Below are positions 21,025 through 32,644 of a stretch of DNA of 64,000 bases, piece by piece. Positions within the stretch are counted from its first letter, which is position 1, and each line of letters begins with the position of its first letter. The notes beneath the pieces were generated by a model that was given only the letters and a program-made list of their open reading frames with translations, was not told where the DNA came from and did not search any database. The position numbers and the translations under genes are program-made. Source of the DNA: Ornithodoros turicata (Eukaryota; Arthropoda; Arachnida; Ixodida; Argasidae); the NCBI RefSeq assembly GCF_037126465.1, contig NC_088210.1, positions 9,818,011 to 9,882,010 on the forward strand, written 5' to 3'.

Positions 21025-23255
21025 CTGTATAGATTCTGTTCCACCAGTGGCGAGCACTTTCAACACCACCTAGATAGAGAAAGCCTGCGCATTGCCTCCT
21101 CTCCCTCCTTCTCTACGTGAACATATATAGTCAGAATTCGTCTGCTACTGCGGTTCACCGTTCTGCGAGTTCAAGAACCCGCAAATGATTGCAGCTCACC
21201 TGGGAACCTGCAGGCCTAAATAATTTAGACAAAAAGTGCGAGACGCTTTCCAGAACATGACTTTTGAGAAAGATTGAGACCGTTTTGCGCTTTATTTCGA
21301 AGATTTCCCATTTAGTACGCGGGGACGTTCAATCACAACTCGCAGACGACGGTGGTTCTTCTCCATGGCCACGACCGTTGAAAGCACGTTCGTGATTGGC
21401 TGCGGCCGTTGAAAACACGATCATGATTGGCTGACTCTTAATTGCTACGTCAAGTCGGCTTTTTGTACCTAGGTGGTGTTGGCACTTTACAGCGAAATCG
21501 AGGAAGCAGATGACTCGTCGTCCATATCACACGCAGAAGTAATCAAATGCGTGTACAAAACTAAGTAACCAGCCGCACGAGACTACCTGTGACGTCACGC
21601 AGGGTACAGCAGGCTGGAGAGGGAGCCTTCAGGAGTTTCGGTTTCGACATAAGCTTTCCTGCTCTTTTAACCGGCAACTAACGAGTCCCGAATCACGAAA
21701 CTAACTTTGGTTTTCATTACTGAAGATTGTACCAAACTTATTTACGCGTCCTTATTAGAATTTCAAGCTGTCCCGGAGCCTCCCTTAAACGGCACCAAGC
21801 AGGACAACACAAGCGCGGTCTACAGTGTCTCGATTTCAAAGCGCGATTTCACCTTCTACATGCATTACCAACTATACAGACTGGACCAGAGCATTGCTAT
21901 TAGACTTGTCCTAGCAGAGTGTGACCTCTACGAAACGAAGAGGCGGCAACTCTGTGCTCAGCTGAGTTCTGCTAGCTGACAGACGTTCGACCTGGGCGCA
22001 ATTCTTGACCCATGTCAGAGCCATGTGCAACACCGTCGAGATCTTCTGATGTTCTTGGAGTTCCTCTTGTCTACCGCTTTGCTCCAGACGCTGTACAGTC
22101 CTCCTCTGTACCTCAATGACCATTGATGCTTGTTTCATGTATTTTTTTTTCTTCACCTTCCTTTTTGTGACGTAGCGCAGAGCAGCCAGTGGAGGCGAGC
22201 TGGATTGTTGTACTTGCACATAACTTTAACTTCATTTTCGTATCTCACATCAAATGTTTCGCGTGTAAGGGGGCAGTGTACTGCTCTCCAGTAGTGAATC
22301 ACCCCAGGTCATAGTCACGATTTATTTGTTATTGTTACTAGACTTGTGCTTGGCTGTGATCTACGTGAAGATGTCGTACGTAAAAGTTCATCCACCAGAG
22401 CGTCGCGTGCGTACGTTACATGACCTCGCGGATAAAACAGGAATGGACGAGACGGTTGGCAAGACGCGGTGCGCATCTTCACATCTTCCTCGATCCAGTG
22501 CGCTTAAGAACAGCCTCGTGCTTCATTATCCACTTGGCAATCCAAGGCAATCGCAACTTGCACAGTCGTGGACATCACCTTCCGGATACAGGACTGACCT
22601 CTCGTTTTTAGCGCTTTCGCTTCGGTGCAGCCCCTGAATGCAGAGCAACAGGTCCTGATTTTTTTGTTACCACCCTATACCCCGCGTAATCTTTTTTTTT
22701 TTTTTCACATCACCCCCTCGACATCGCGAACCGAAGTTCTGTGAACCGTAACAGCAGCCAAAGGGCGCAAAATTGACACTCTGAATTAGCGGAGCGAAGG
22801 TGCTCCCGAAGCGCGGCTCCAATTTAGCCGGAACAAAAGCCCCGTAAACATTCCGGCGGCGGCTGTCGTCCCCAACACCTTGGACCATGATGAAAGCACA
22901 AAGGGGGGCGTCGGTCATCGCTCTCGACACGCTCTCACCTTGAAAAGAACCGCACAATGCATTTCGTTCTTGAAAATGGTTCTTCTGTCCAGGAGCTATT
23001 CTTGGCGCGTTCCGGTAGCCGGGTGAAAGTACTTTGATGCGGCAACGCTTATCGTCCGCAGGAACTGGTTAAAAGAGGCCTCAGACACCACCCGGATATG
23101 GGCATGGATGATGCGTCGTCCAGACGTTGGGAACATTGTGCAGCACTTCCGATTGTCTGCCCCCTCCCGGAAGTTATAAGCGTAATGTATTTTTAAGCGT
23201 GAGTCTTACGGGGAATAGGTGAACGTTTCAGTTTCGTTTTCTGTGCAGCGTACAA
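21025..23255. other. 2.2 kb with no gene recognised
   Basis: Frames up to 103 codons exist on both strands without domains. A short tandem pair (CGTTGAAAGCACG and CGTTGAAAACACG, each with ATTGGCTG) lies at 21380-21435 and holds two inverted CCAAT boxes. A C/T-rich tract lies at about 22690-22706. Confidence 0.4.
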
Positions 23256-23263
23256 ACAACGCG

Positions 23264-23522
23264 GTGGTGGTGGTGGTGGTGATAGGGCTTGCCGTTGTCG
23301 GCCTCACGTATGTGGGCAACGTCACGACTCACGCCCTGGGGGAATGTGCGTCCTGGGCCGACTTCTAAGGGAACTGTGCCGACATATGTCTGAAAGCGTC
23401 TGAGGGAAACCCAGGAAAAACCCCAGACAGCACAGCCGGCACTGGGATTCGAACCCGGGTACCTCCCAGTCTCGACGTGACATGGCCAGCACGCTAACCA
23501 CTGAGCCACGGGAGCTGGTGCC
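23264..23522 (-). mobile_element. tRNA-derived SINE, reference full-length copy
   Basis: Minus strand: A box TGGCTCAGTGGTTAG (near 23494-23508), B box GGTTCGAATCC (near 23445-23455), GGGTTTTTCCTGGGTTTCCC-type linker, CCCAGGACGCACATTCC, then a CCACCACCACC tail. An 8-bp duplication ACAACGCG flanks it (23256-23263 and 23523-23530). Confidence 0.9.
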
Positions 23523-23530
23523 ACAACGCG

Positions 23531-24575
23531 TCTGTTGCGATTGTTGCCAACAGCACGAGCCAGTGTCGTCGCCCCTCCCGCCTCCTCTGTTTTGACGCAG
23601 GCTGTGTCCGGACCTCTTCGACCGAACAGAGATTGATTCATTTGATCGCAACGCCTTGCGCTTCGTTGAATCGTGAAGGCACGCAGGCATCTCACCGTCA
23701 CCTCGTTCTGTATGCAAAGCGCGTGAACCGAACTTGACTGGTGTCGATGAACCGGTTTGTCTTGGTGAGCCCTTCTTCAAGAGACACCGGTCGCTGCACT
23801 GCTGTCATTGATTCAATGAAACACACAAAAGCGAGAACTCGTTGTTGCCGCGTCTGCAATGTTCTGCTACGGTCACGATCGGCTTCTCCTGGTTCATGTG
23901 GGTCTTTCAATGTACGGATGTACCGTAGGGCGCTCTGGCTATAGTATGGTATATGAAATGATGAGATTATGAGGCGGGTAATGGTACTACGTCCAAGTTC
24001 TTGCTCTGACATGAGGTCCTCGTGGCCAGATAATACCAGGGCACATAATGACAAAATATAATAAAGTATTCCCGACCTCCTGTTTTCAACAATCAGAAGA
24101 TATCATTGGAAGACATGACAGACTTGATGGCCAATGTCTTCCAACACGCCAATGTTTGGCCATGGCAAAGTTGTTAGGGCTCGTGTAGCGCTGTGCCTCG
24201 AGTATGTTATGCAATGAAGCTCTGTCTTATAGTGTGTACAGGAAAACACTAGGGCCTATCTGAAATAGTCTGAGGTCGTTCCATGTCCCCTCTCTTTTCC
24301 CATGATTACGGTCGTCTTCGTGCAAGTGGTGACGCGAGGCCGACTTCGGCAAGGGAGTGCAACATCAGCACCGACACTTTGTATCGTTTGGAGTTCATTG
24401 TACGCGGCAATTCAAATATTTTCCGAAATATTCCAGGGAGGTGGATATCCCAACCCAGATGGGAGTTCCCAGAGATGGGAGTAATTCATTACAAAGTAAC
24501 GCACTACCCGGTAATGACTAGATAATGCGAATGCATTACAGTTTGTGAATTACATGCATTGTGTGCATGCATTAC
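23531..24575. other. No gene recognised; one MITE remnant
   Basis: CCTCCTGTTTTCAACAATCAG at 24077 and a GTTATGCAATGAAGCTCTGT-like end near 24215 look like a decayed foldback MITE. The rest shows ATTAC-type motifs (24480-24570) and no supported gene. Confidence 0.4.
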
Positions 24576-24668
24576 ATTCCCCACATCCCCACCAGCAATG
24601 GGATAGAGTATCGTCCCTGGAGATGAAACTCCCCTTTCGTCATCTCAAAATAAAGTTGTTGTTGTTGC
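24576..24668 (+). mobile_element. LINE 3' tail, second copy
   Basis: ATTCCCCACATCCCCACCAG to AAAATAAAGTTGTTGTTG, matching 19195-19290. No coding part precedes it, so it is a severely 5'-truncated insertion. Confidence 0.75.
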
Positions 24669-25164
24669 ATGTTGTGGAGTAGTAGTGAGCAATGCAATGT
24701 CATTGCCGTTCTATTGAATGGCGGCCGTTGAACGTTTTTGGCAGTTGGTTCATTACATTTTGGTAGCGTGACGCGTATGTGTACTGTTGTTGCTTGGGTC
24801 GAAAATCCAGGCTTTGTCTAAAGCCAGCACTTACAAGCTGCGCCTGGAACAACCAGGTCCCCAAGAAGGAGGACAGAGCAAAAGTGAAGTCTTTCAACGC
24901 CAGGTCCTTCTACGCTGCATTTAATCTCATCTATGGTTGCTCATTTAGATTACAACAACAACAACAAATAAGTTAATGATAATGAAGATTAGATAGATTA
25001 TATTAGATTAGCATACAGCCATCCCTCGACAAAATCATTCGTATGCAGCGATCTTATAGAAGCTCTAATTGATATCACAAGTATTGCGCAACGAAGCGAA
25101 AGACTATATAATCGCGTCTCTTTACTGTATATGCTGCAAACATGACATGGGGCTGTGTAATACT

Positions 25165-25450
25165 CTGGTCAGACGGCGAATTCAAGGCCGTTGGCAGAAC
25201 GGCCGTAACTGCACCTGTATAGCCCAACCACCATTTCGAATTACATCGTTCTCTCCCTTGATTTTTTTTTAACAGGAGGCGTACGCCTTTTTTGTGGCAA
25301 TTATGAACTGCATAATTGTCACCAAAAAGGCGTAGGCATCTTGTTTTCAAAAAATCGGGGCAGAGAACGATTTCATTCGAAATGTCGGTTGGGCTATACA
25401 GGTGCAGTTACGGCCGTTCCGCTAACGGCCTTAAGTTGCCGTCTGACTAG
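25165..25450. mobile_element. Type E foldback MITE with different termini
   Basis: The centre is type A (GGAGGCGTACGCC, loop ATTATGAACTGC, ATCGTTCTCTCCC arm). Outside GCCCAACC the sequence is unrelated: CTGGTCAGACGGC, AAGGCCGTT, GAACGGCCGTAACTGC, present as an inverted repeat on the other side. The inverted repeat is therefore continuous from novel ends into the shared core. Confidence 0.8.
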
Positions 25451-26011
25451 GCTATTCGAGACTTCTAGGAGGAACGTGATGCCAAAGTAATGTCCTTACT
25501 TCATAAAAATAATGGCATTATTCACGCATTGCAAAGCATGAAAAAGCGGCGCGTACAGTATATAACGCGTACGACTTTACAAAAAACCACAATGAGTAAT
25601 GGTAACCTCATTACTAAATAAAAGTAATCTCCCCAACGCTGCATGGTCCTTCGTGCGTCAATTAAAATGTTCAGTGCGCAGAAAAGACGAGGAGGTAGTC
25701 TGATAAACAGCGCTCGTTGGCGCTTATCTTTGGCCAAGGCTCTATTTTTTTTTCAGCACGGCAGAGCGTCGCTCTCTAATAATTGTTTCAACAATAGTGT
25801 TGGTCACCCCCCTCCCCCCCCCCCTCCCGGGATTTCTCCGTTTCTCGCAGGCGGTCAAGCGGCGAGTTCCGTAATGAGCGTGCGTTGCCTGCCAGCGTGC
25901 GCTGCCGCTGCCGCTGCCGCCGCCGCCGCCGGAAGCGTAAAAATGAAAGTGGCTGGCCAAGGACGCATCCTTCGCCGCCAACGCTCCATGCCAAGCGTTG
26001 GCCTCTAAACG
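25451..26011. other. No gene recognised; GC-rich stretch upstream of a candidate promoter
   Basis: (GCC)n-type repeats lie at 25900-25935 and a C-rich run at about 25808-25825. Frames through these repeats encode poly-Ala or Arg and are not credible genes. Confidence 0.4.
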
Positions 26012-26160
26012 GCAGCCAATGGCGCCACGACTGTCACGTGACGGGCATTCTCTATTCGCCGGGGCGCGATCTTTTGAACTTAATTAAAACTCGCCCCGCG
26101 TAGATCGATGCGTATACAAACTGCGACGTATATAAACTGTACCGTGCAGGAGACGTCGTG
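26012..26160 (+). promoter_or_regulatory. Candidate plus-strand core promoter
   Basis: CCAAT (26016-26020), CACGTG (26035-26040) and TATATAAA (26129-26136) occur in order in a locally GC-rich region. The expected start would be near 26155-26165. No convincing downstream exon was seen, so this is suggestive only. Confidence 0.3.
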
Positions 26161-26252
26161 CCAGCATGGGGCGTCGGAGGTTCCTCGCGCCACGGGGGGG
26201 AAAGGGGGGAAAGATCAAGTTATAGGATTGGTACATTAGGAAAATTCTGCGT

Positions 26253-26496
26253 CACTCTTAAAACAAAGCTTCACCACATATAGCACGCTGGAGGCCACCC
26301 ATCGTACAGAGTGACACCTGTATCGCTCTTGATCTGTGCAAATGCGCGGGGCGTACGCCTTTTTGTAACATTTCTGCATAAGTGTCACAAAAAGGCGTAT
26401 GCCTCCTGTTTTCAAGAAATCAAGGGAGAGAACAATGTCATTCGGCATGATGGTTGGCTAGGAGCGTACTATGTGTTGAAGTTCATTTTTAAGAGT
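26253..26496. mobile_element. Type A foldback MITE
   Basis: CACTCTTAAAACAAAG to TTTTTAAGAGT. The left arm (TGATCTGTGCAAATGCGCGG) is diverged from the right arm (CCTGTTTTCAAGAAATCAAG). It resembles 8535-8783 more than the consensus, so these two form a subgroup. Confidence 0.82.
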
Positions 26497-27116
26497 AAAA
26501 GACTGTAGTAAAGTGACATATGCTCGATGCAGTTCCGCTATGGGCGTTCCCAGGATATTTTTCTAGGGGGGGGAGTGCTTCCACTGGGGCAACCCCCCCC
26601 CCCCGCCCCCCACCTCTTTTTTTTAGGCGGACGTTGCGGGCTGTGGGGGTGTTGAGATGCTCCAATTATGGCATCTGAGAATAATCATTACGATCTATGA
26701 CTAAAGAGCCCACAATTTTCACAAGCGATCCTGGAGCTGCGGAAGGAACAGGGCCCCGTCTTGCCCCCATATCGGTACGCCCATGAGTACCGCATGACTC
26801 GAAATATGCTAAAACGGTTGCACCCCATGGAATTCGGCTCATTGGGAACTCGCAAAATTTTCTCTACTTGATTATACTATTCTACTTTGGTACGACCTCT
26901 ACATCCTGTATCATCTACTAGAAGCCTTACTGTTCTCGTTCCACGCCACACTAGGATTTTATCTTTGCTCTTTTAGCATCTAGCGTTTCGATGAGAACGT
27001 AGATGAGACGTAAGACGTAGTTCCTCACGAATAAAAAAAAAAAAAAAAGACAGCGCATACCAACTTGCCCACATTATTGCCTTAACGTAGTTCCTCCTAT
27101 ATAAATATCCCCCTTT
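26497..27116. other. No gene recognised
   Basis: G/C homopolymers at 26565-26620 and poly(A) at about 27031-27048. No frame was supported. Confidence 0.4.
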
Positions 27117-27246
27117 TTTTATAATTGACACAAAAAGGCGTACGCCCATTCTCTCTTCGAATCAGAAGCGATAACATTATCATTCGTGGCAATGGTTGGC
27201 GCACAGCGTGCTATGTGCGGTGAAGTTATGCGTTTGGAGTGGAGTG
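27117..27246. mobile_element. Type B foldback MITE, right half
   Basis: It starts in the loop (ATAATTGACACAAAAAGG) and passes TTCGAATCAGAAGCGATAAC to GAAGTTATGCGTTTGGAG, with GAGTG duplicated at the end. Confidence 0.75.
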
Positions 27247-28103
27247 TACCATAAAATCAGAAGAATCAGTTATCGCTCCGATGACTTTGTTTTCTTTCCT
27301 TCTTCTGCTTTACTTTATTTATTTTTATTTTTACCTTTTTTGTGTGTGTGTGCGCGCAATATGTGAATGGAACATGCTGCTACATTACGATTACCTCCAC
27401 GTCAACAGCAGAAGTTTCTATGTGTGTCTTATTTCTATTTGTATTTTATAGATAGGATTGACTAAGGGTACTAAGTGGCATGTATCGACCTTATTCTACA
27501 TACAACCCCCCCCCCCCCCCTGCTCTAATGCCCTTATATGGGTATCTAAACAGAAAACCTTCCGGTAAAGCAACATTAATAGAAGATCCCGCGTGTCAAC
27601 CGGTGTACCGGGCGTGCATCGCTACTGGCGGTTGCTTGTTTTCCTTCTCCATGCGGCATGAGCCGCTGTGTGAAATGAAAAAGGGTCGAAGGCCACATGT
27701 GTACAGCATCATATTGGAGTCTCTCCAAGGCGCCTATTTTTTCGCTGTTGCGGTCACACACAGGAGCCTCCAGGCTGGGCTGACGTTATTTGCAGAAAAA
27801 GGAACTAGTATCTGCCGTGACTCACAAGGAAGGGGTAAAGTTCACGGACGAAGTCTTCTCTGTCGTCACTCTCTTTTTGCGCGCGTACAACATTCCTGGA
27901 CGCATCAAAAACGTGCCGTACGGGTGCCGTAACCATATACGCATAGCACAAAAAGACCCCGCGGGGGTGACGAGCCACCGAACAGTATTTGAGAACCGCG
28001 GAGAAATGCTCGTGCGGATCCTGTTCGCACAAGGCCTCTAAATCGTGAGGGGGGGTTCCAAGAGCTGCTCGCTATGGGCCCTCCGAGGGCCTAAGTAGCC
28101 ATG
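27247..28103. other. No supported gene; one 150-codon frame
   Basis: A plus frame (27480-27932) begins after a C run and shows no domain or splice support. Sequence around 27550-28040 is non-repetitive and could hide an exon, but I cannot demonstrate one. Confidence 0.35.
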
Positions 28104-28121
28104 CACTCTAAGAAAAAAGGG

Positions 28122-28499
28122 GGGGGGGAATATGTTTAATGCAAAGTAAGAAGGAAAGGGAAAGGTTAGCCACGGTGTGGGCTTGCTATTCCCTAATGCT
28201 TTCAAGCAAACAGAAGAAAACAGCTGGGGTACAGAAAATTATCAAAAAATACAGAAGTAACAGCTCCTTCACTAATCGTTGCGCATCAGAGAATGCCCAG
28301 GAGTTTAGATTCCCGAAGGAATCGTGTCAGCGCAGACGTGACTTCAGCGTGCTGGGTAGGGCCAAGTAGCACCGCGAGGGAAAGCTCTCGGTAGCCTAGA
28401 TGAGCAAGGCGGCGCCTGAGACTCGATCGGTGGACTTCGTACCGCTGGCAGGCAATGAGAATGTGTGGCACATCGGCTTCTACGTTGCACGTTGGGCAA
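28122..28499 (-). mobile_element. 5'-truncated LINE insertion with 11-bp duplication
   Basis: It is flanked by AGAAAAAAGGG (28111-28121 and 28500-28510). On the minus strand it carries the end of ORF2 and a short 3' UTR (GGAATAGCAAGCCCACACCG) and ends without a poly(A) tail. Similar 3' sequence is found at 59245-59300. Confidence 0.8.
28286..28498 (-). pseudogene. LINE ORF2 C-terminal zinc knuckle and tail
   Basis: The peptide begins CPTCNVEADVPHILIACQRY, giving the C-x2-C...H-x4-C motif that follows the endonuclease/RT part of many non-LTR ORF2 proteins. It continues RELSLAVLLGP and ends ALTRFLRESKLLGIL before TGA. About 71 codons are kept from a protein normally over 1000 residues. No frameshift is visible, so the insertion is fairly young. 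Confidence 0.8.
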
Positions 28500-28791
28500 A
28501 GAAAAAAGGGTGCGAAAAGGTGGTAACCTCTATAGTTACCACCTATAGGTCAACATAGCCTCTAACAAAGGGTGTAACAGGGTGGTAAAAGCAAGTATCA
28601 TGTATCCAAATTGCTGCAAAAAGGCGTACTCCTCCCTCGCGACCTCGCTACTGAATCGGAAGCGGTAGCCCTATCATTCGTAGGTATAGCTGGTAGAACT
28701 TTGCAACCTTTTAGGCACAACATGTGCGACAGCTATTACCTCCTAAAAGGTGTAACTGTACCGCCTTTTTTTTTTTTTTTTTCTAAGAGTG

Positions 28792-29814
28792 TGGGCTGCA
28801 TCTCTACGATGCAGCTATATAGGACATTGCAAGATGGGTTGCATGTCCTCGCCTGTAGCGTTTGCATACAAGGACTGCCCCGAGGAGTTCGAACATATTG
28901 AGGAAGGTGTTAGGGCACAGGGGGCAGAATGCTTTTGCCTGAGTCTCAGAGCCACAGACATGGGTCACCAATCACGAGCGGTACTCCTCCACCTTGATGG
29001 AACGCGAGGACGTGCTGTGTCGTCCAGTCGCTCAGCACCACGGACGCACACGCGCAGACCTGCTGTCTGATGGGAGCGTAAGGAGCCCAGCGCAGCTTAG
29101 GCAAATGCTATACGGATCACGTGAGGTTCTTCTGGTTTCCTTACATTAGATTAGATTAGAGGAGAAAAGAAAAATACGGACGAGTTAGCCTTTCCATTTA
29201 CTGAAGCATAACATCAGGAGACCGTGCCACTCAGGTGCAGGCTATGTCAGAATCAGCTCGGTGTTTCTTGTTTGAGCGCTTGACTTCCATCATTGTACCA
29301 AATGCTGCCAAGGGATCGTGGTGGCCTCCATGATTACTGTTATTTCTGACTCTTGACGCAAGCTTTGCAACACGTAGGGATGGCCATCTAAATACGTGAA
29401 GTCTTCGGGCGTTAGTCATTGTGGGGGAGAGAAGCTTTGGGAACGTGTCGGCGACGTTCCAAATTCTGAGCAGATATCTTATATGTTCCGATATATTGCC
29501 TGTCGACAAGCCGATGTTCAAGCGAGACAAACAGTCCCATTTATGAGCTGGGACAGATGGTCGCCACCACGCGGGACATCAATGCCGTCGCTGTCTCCGG
29601 TGGCGTAAGTGCGTACGCGAGACATTGCGGTTAGTGGGGCCGGTCATACCGTTCCTGTGCGGGTTGCCAAATTCTTTGTGCTGTATACAAAAATGAAAGT
29701 ACGTGTCCCCTCCGTATCGCATGCTTAACAGTACTAACCACTGAGGAACTCCTGACTCAATTGCTATCGTCGGCAAGCCTAGAGAAAGTTTCAAAGCATC
29801 GAGAGAGTACCCTA
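28792..29814. other. Mostly unassigned; possible LINE remnant on minus strand
   Basis: Minus strand 29579-29812 reads DALKLSLGLPTIAIESGV, similar in style to the ALRVCLGLP motif between the RT and RNase H regions of I-like LINEs. TTAGATTAGATTAG repeats lie near 29146. The remainder is unassigned. Confidence 0.3.
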
Positions 29815-30073
29815 CACTCTTAGAAATGAACTTCACCGCATAGCAAGCTCCTATAGCCAACCATCATCTCGAATGATATCGTTATCCTCCCTGATTTGTT
29901 GAAAACGGGAGGCGTACGCCTTTTTTTTTTTTTTTTTACAATTATGAACGGCATAAGTTTCACAAAAAAGGCATACGCCTCCAGTTTTCAACGAATCAGC
30001 GCAGATAACGATATCCTTCGAGATTATGGTTGGCCAGGAGCTTGCTATGCGGTGAAGTTCATTTTTAAGAGTG
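29815..30073. mobile_element. Type A foldback MITE, complete, TA/TA
   Basis: CACTCTTAGAAATG to TTTTTAAGAGTG. The left inner arm contains an expanded run of about 20 T in place of TTTTTTGTG, probably slippage of the hairpin stem. The left arm also has a 2-bp insert (CCTATAGCC). Confidence 0.88.
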
Positions 30074-30529
30074 TATATCTTCACTGGAAGTCGTCGCGAA
30101 GGGGATAGAAGTACTTACTTCGTACATTTTATCACTTTCTTATTGAAGAAGAAGAACTAGAGAGACGGCAGTGCCGGAATAATAATAAAATCATCATCAT
30201 CATCATCATCATCATCGACAGCGTAGAGGGTAATTATTATTATTATTATTATTGTTATTAATTTCTCTCTGCACTGTCGAATATGTGATCGCCTCCGTCA
30301 AAGCTGTTTGGTCGTACCTTCGTGCAAGATGGGAGTCCCTTTTTCACTAACCGTCGTTACTATCATTTGGGGCTGCTCACACGGGAAAAGTCGAGTCGGT
30401 CCGTGGCCATCTTGCATGACATCATTTGTTCATCGCTCCCACCACTTCTAGGTTACTCGATGTAACGTCTGTCCTTTCTTATTTTTCACAGGCTCACTGT
30501 ACTGCATCTCTGCGTCTCTCTTTGTCCAC
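30074..30529. repeat. Microsatellites, no gene
   Basis: (ATC)n at about 30190-30218 and (TTA)n at about 30232-30256. Flanking DNA is unassigned. Confidence 0.7.
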
Positions 30530-30536
30530 GTCTGTA

Positions 30537-31064
30537 TAAGGTGGTGGTGCTGGTGGTGGTGGTGATGATGGAATTGCTTGTCTTAGTCGGCCACGCTCTA
30601 GGCGTGCAACGCCACGGCTATTGCAGGGGGCGGGGGAGGCTATCGTGAGTCCTGGGCCGACTTCACGGGGAACACAGTGCCGACATTTGTCTTTAAGCCG
30701 TCTGAGGAAACACTGAGACAGCACCAGCCGGTGCCCGAATTCGAACCCGGGTCACCTCCCAGACTGGGCGTGGAAGACCATCATCTACACTCTAAAAACT
30801 GAACTTCACCGCATAGCACGCTGTGCGCCAACCATTGTCAAGAATGATAGGTTTATCGCTTCTGATTCCAAGAGAGAGGTGGGCGTACGCCTTTTTGTGG
30901 CAATTCGGATATATGAAAATTGCCAAAAAAAGGCGTACGCCCCCCTCTCTCTTCGAATCAGAAGCGATAATCCTATCATTCTTGACAATGGTTGGCGCAC
31001 AGCGTGCTATGCGGTGAAGTTCAGTTTTTAGAGTGTAGCCAAGACGCCACGGGAGCTGATCACT
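30537..31064 (-). mobile_element. tRNA-derived SINE split by a type B MITE
   Basis: The tail is GGTGGT-rich at the left and the B box GTTCGAATTC lies near 30740. The tRNA-like head is broken at GACCATCATC|GCCAAGACGCC by the MITE at 30788-31035. A 7-bp duplication GTCTGTA flanks the SINE (30530-30536 and 31065-31071). Confidence 0.85.
30788..31035. mobile_element. Type B foldback MITE, complete, TA/TA, nested in SINE
   Basis: The 248-bp palindrome has CACTCTAAAAACTGAAC ends and a GGCGTACGCC core. Because the host SINE is known, the boundaries are precise. The SINE side shows a TA dinucleotide at each junction. Confidence 0.92.
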
Positions 31065-31241
31065 GTCTGTACGCAAACGTTCATCATCCTCATCTACCAT
31101 AGCTGGGAAACATAGTTATACATTTAGTCAATAGCTCAGCCCTGGCCAACATCTCTTCGTGGACGACGGCCAGAGACTGAGGAAGAAGAACAAGAATTTG
31201 GAGTAAGTTAAGTAAGTTTACACGTGACGTGAGCCAGTCTA

Positions 31242-31490
31242 CACTCTTAAAAATGAACTTCACCGCATAGCACGCTCATAGCCAACCATTATCTCGAATG
31301 ATATCGTTATCTGCCCTGATTTGTTGAAAACAGGGGGCGTACGCCTTTTCTGTGACAATTATGAACAGCATAAGTGTCACAGAAATGGCGTACAGCCCCC
31401 GTTTTCAACAAATCAGGGCAGATAACGATATCATTCGAGATAATGGTTGGCTAGGAGCGTGCTATGCGGTGAAGTTCATTTTTAAGAGTG
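31242..31490. mobile_element. Type A foldback MITE, complete, TA/TA
   Basis: The 249-bp copy reads GAAAACAGGGGGCGTACGCC on the left and a symmetric GTACAGCCCCCG on the right (GGCGTACAGCC, one-base difference). Confidence 0.92.
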
Positions 31491-31647
31491 TAATATCAGA
31501 AATTAGTTGGTATTGACGTTGGCGGGAAAAAAAATGAGAGAAATTAGTATATCCAGCTCGATAGGGACGAACTTAAAAATAAAAAAAACAAAAAAACAAG
31601 GCGAAAACAGCCACTAAAATTTCGCTGCAAAGCGATCGTGGCTGCCA

Positions 31648-31896
31648 CACTCTTAAAAATGAACTTCACCGCATAGCACGCTCCTAGCCAACCATCATCT
31701 TGAATGATGTCGCTATCTGCCCTGATTTGTTGAAAACGGGAGGCGTACGCCATTTCTGTGACACTTATGCTGCTCATAATTGTCACAGAAAAGGCGTACG
31801 CCCCCCGTTTTCAACAAATCAGGGCAGATAACGATATCATTCGAGATAATGGTTGGCTAGGAGCGTGCTATGCGGTGAAGTTCATTTTTAAGAGTG
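31648..31896. mobile_element. Type A foldback MITE, complete, CA/CA
   Basis: The 249-bp copy is flanked by CA on both sides instead of TA. Loop CACTTATGCTGCTCATAATTG. The ends are otherwise consensus. Confidence 0.92.
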
Positions 31897-32331
31897 CACC
31901 TTAGATTTGCAGCTGCACGGGGGTATTCGTTAATATGTAACTTACAAAAAAGAAAGCAACAACGCGGGAAGATTTTTAACGGCAGCCAAGGCTCACGCGA
32001 CGCGGGCCAAGTCGAGATGGAAACGCGTGAGTTACAACAGTCAATTGCTGGGTCATACCGCTTCTCATACACTCCTAAGGAGAAATATGCTAATCTGCTC
32101 CACAGTGCGTGACTGCACGCGTCGTCTGGGAAATAAAATGCCCTTCGCAACCTTGCACGGTTTTTGGCCCCCCCCTTCCTGACAGCCATACCGGGGGAAC
32201 GTCTTTATTGTTCTCCCAATTGTTCTCCCTTTCTTAAGCAAGCGGACAAAGGGACTGCAAATGCCAGTAAGCTCTCTTACTCTTTTTTTTTTTTTTTTTG
32301 GCGCTCAGGTTTCCGTTTTGGTTACAGCCTA
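31897..32331. other. No gene recognised
   Basis: Short frames and a poly(T) run near 32283-32299. No domain was seen. Confidence 0.4.
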
Positions 32332-32535
32332 CACTCTTAAAAATGAACTTCACCGCATAGCACGCTCCTGGCCAGCCATCGTCTCGAATGATATCGTTGT
32401 CTTCCTCGATTTGTTGAAAACGGGAGGCGTACGCCTTTTTTGTGACAATTATGAACCGCATAAGTGTCACAAAAAAGGCGTACGCCTCCCGTTTTCAACA
32501 AATTAGAGCAGATAACGATATCATTGATGGGACTA
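32332..32535. mobile_element. Type A foldback MITE, right end replaced
   Basis: The left arm and core are intact. After AGATAACGATATCATT the right arm turns into GATGGGACTATAGTTGGC and then into the repeat described next. Confidence 0.85.
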
Positions 32536-32633
32536 TAGTTGGCTGGGAGCGTGCTATGCGTATATAAAGTATATAGTTATACTTTAGTTGTTGTTTTTTT
32601 CTTTTGCTGCTTACTCACGAATCCACAGGCTCA
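32536..32633 (+). repeat. About 100-bp segment duplicated at 34380-34484
   Basis: TATAGTTGGCTGGGAGCGTG, CTATGCGTATATAAAG, TATATAGTTATACTTTAG and GCTTACTCACGAATCCACAG occur in the same order in both places. The first part looks like a type A arm, so a MITE fragment was carried along with unrelated DNA. Confidence 0.85.
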
Positions 32634-32644
32634 TCTGTCCTATA

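Larger units (their letters stand above)
28104..28791. mobile_element. Type C MITE interrupted by a LINE, TG/TG
   Basis: The left end is CACTCTAAGAAAAAAGG (28104) and the right end TTCTAAGAGTG (28791), flanked by TG on both sides. The body after the insertion (GGTGGTAACCTCTATAGTTA) matches 39437-39716. Confidence 0.85.

Noticed and set aside
25643..26008. 121-codon frame with an alanine run
   Set aside because: The run is a (GCC)n repeat, and frames on the opposite strand are equally open through it.
27480..27932. 150-codon frame, briefly considered as a DENN-like exon
   Set aside because: The resemblance was limited to a few hydrophobic residues. No splice sites fit and no conserved motif could be confirmed.
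30190..30256. ATC/TTA repeats as a coding region
   Set aside because: Plain trinucleotide microsatellites with no flanking frame.
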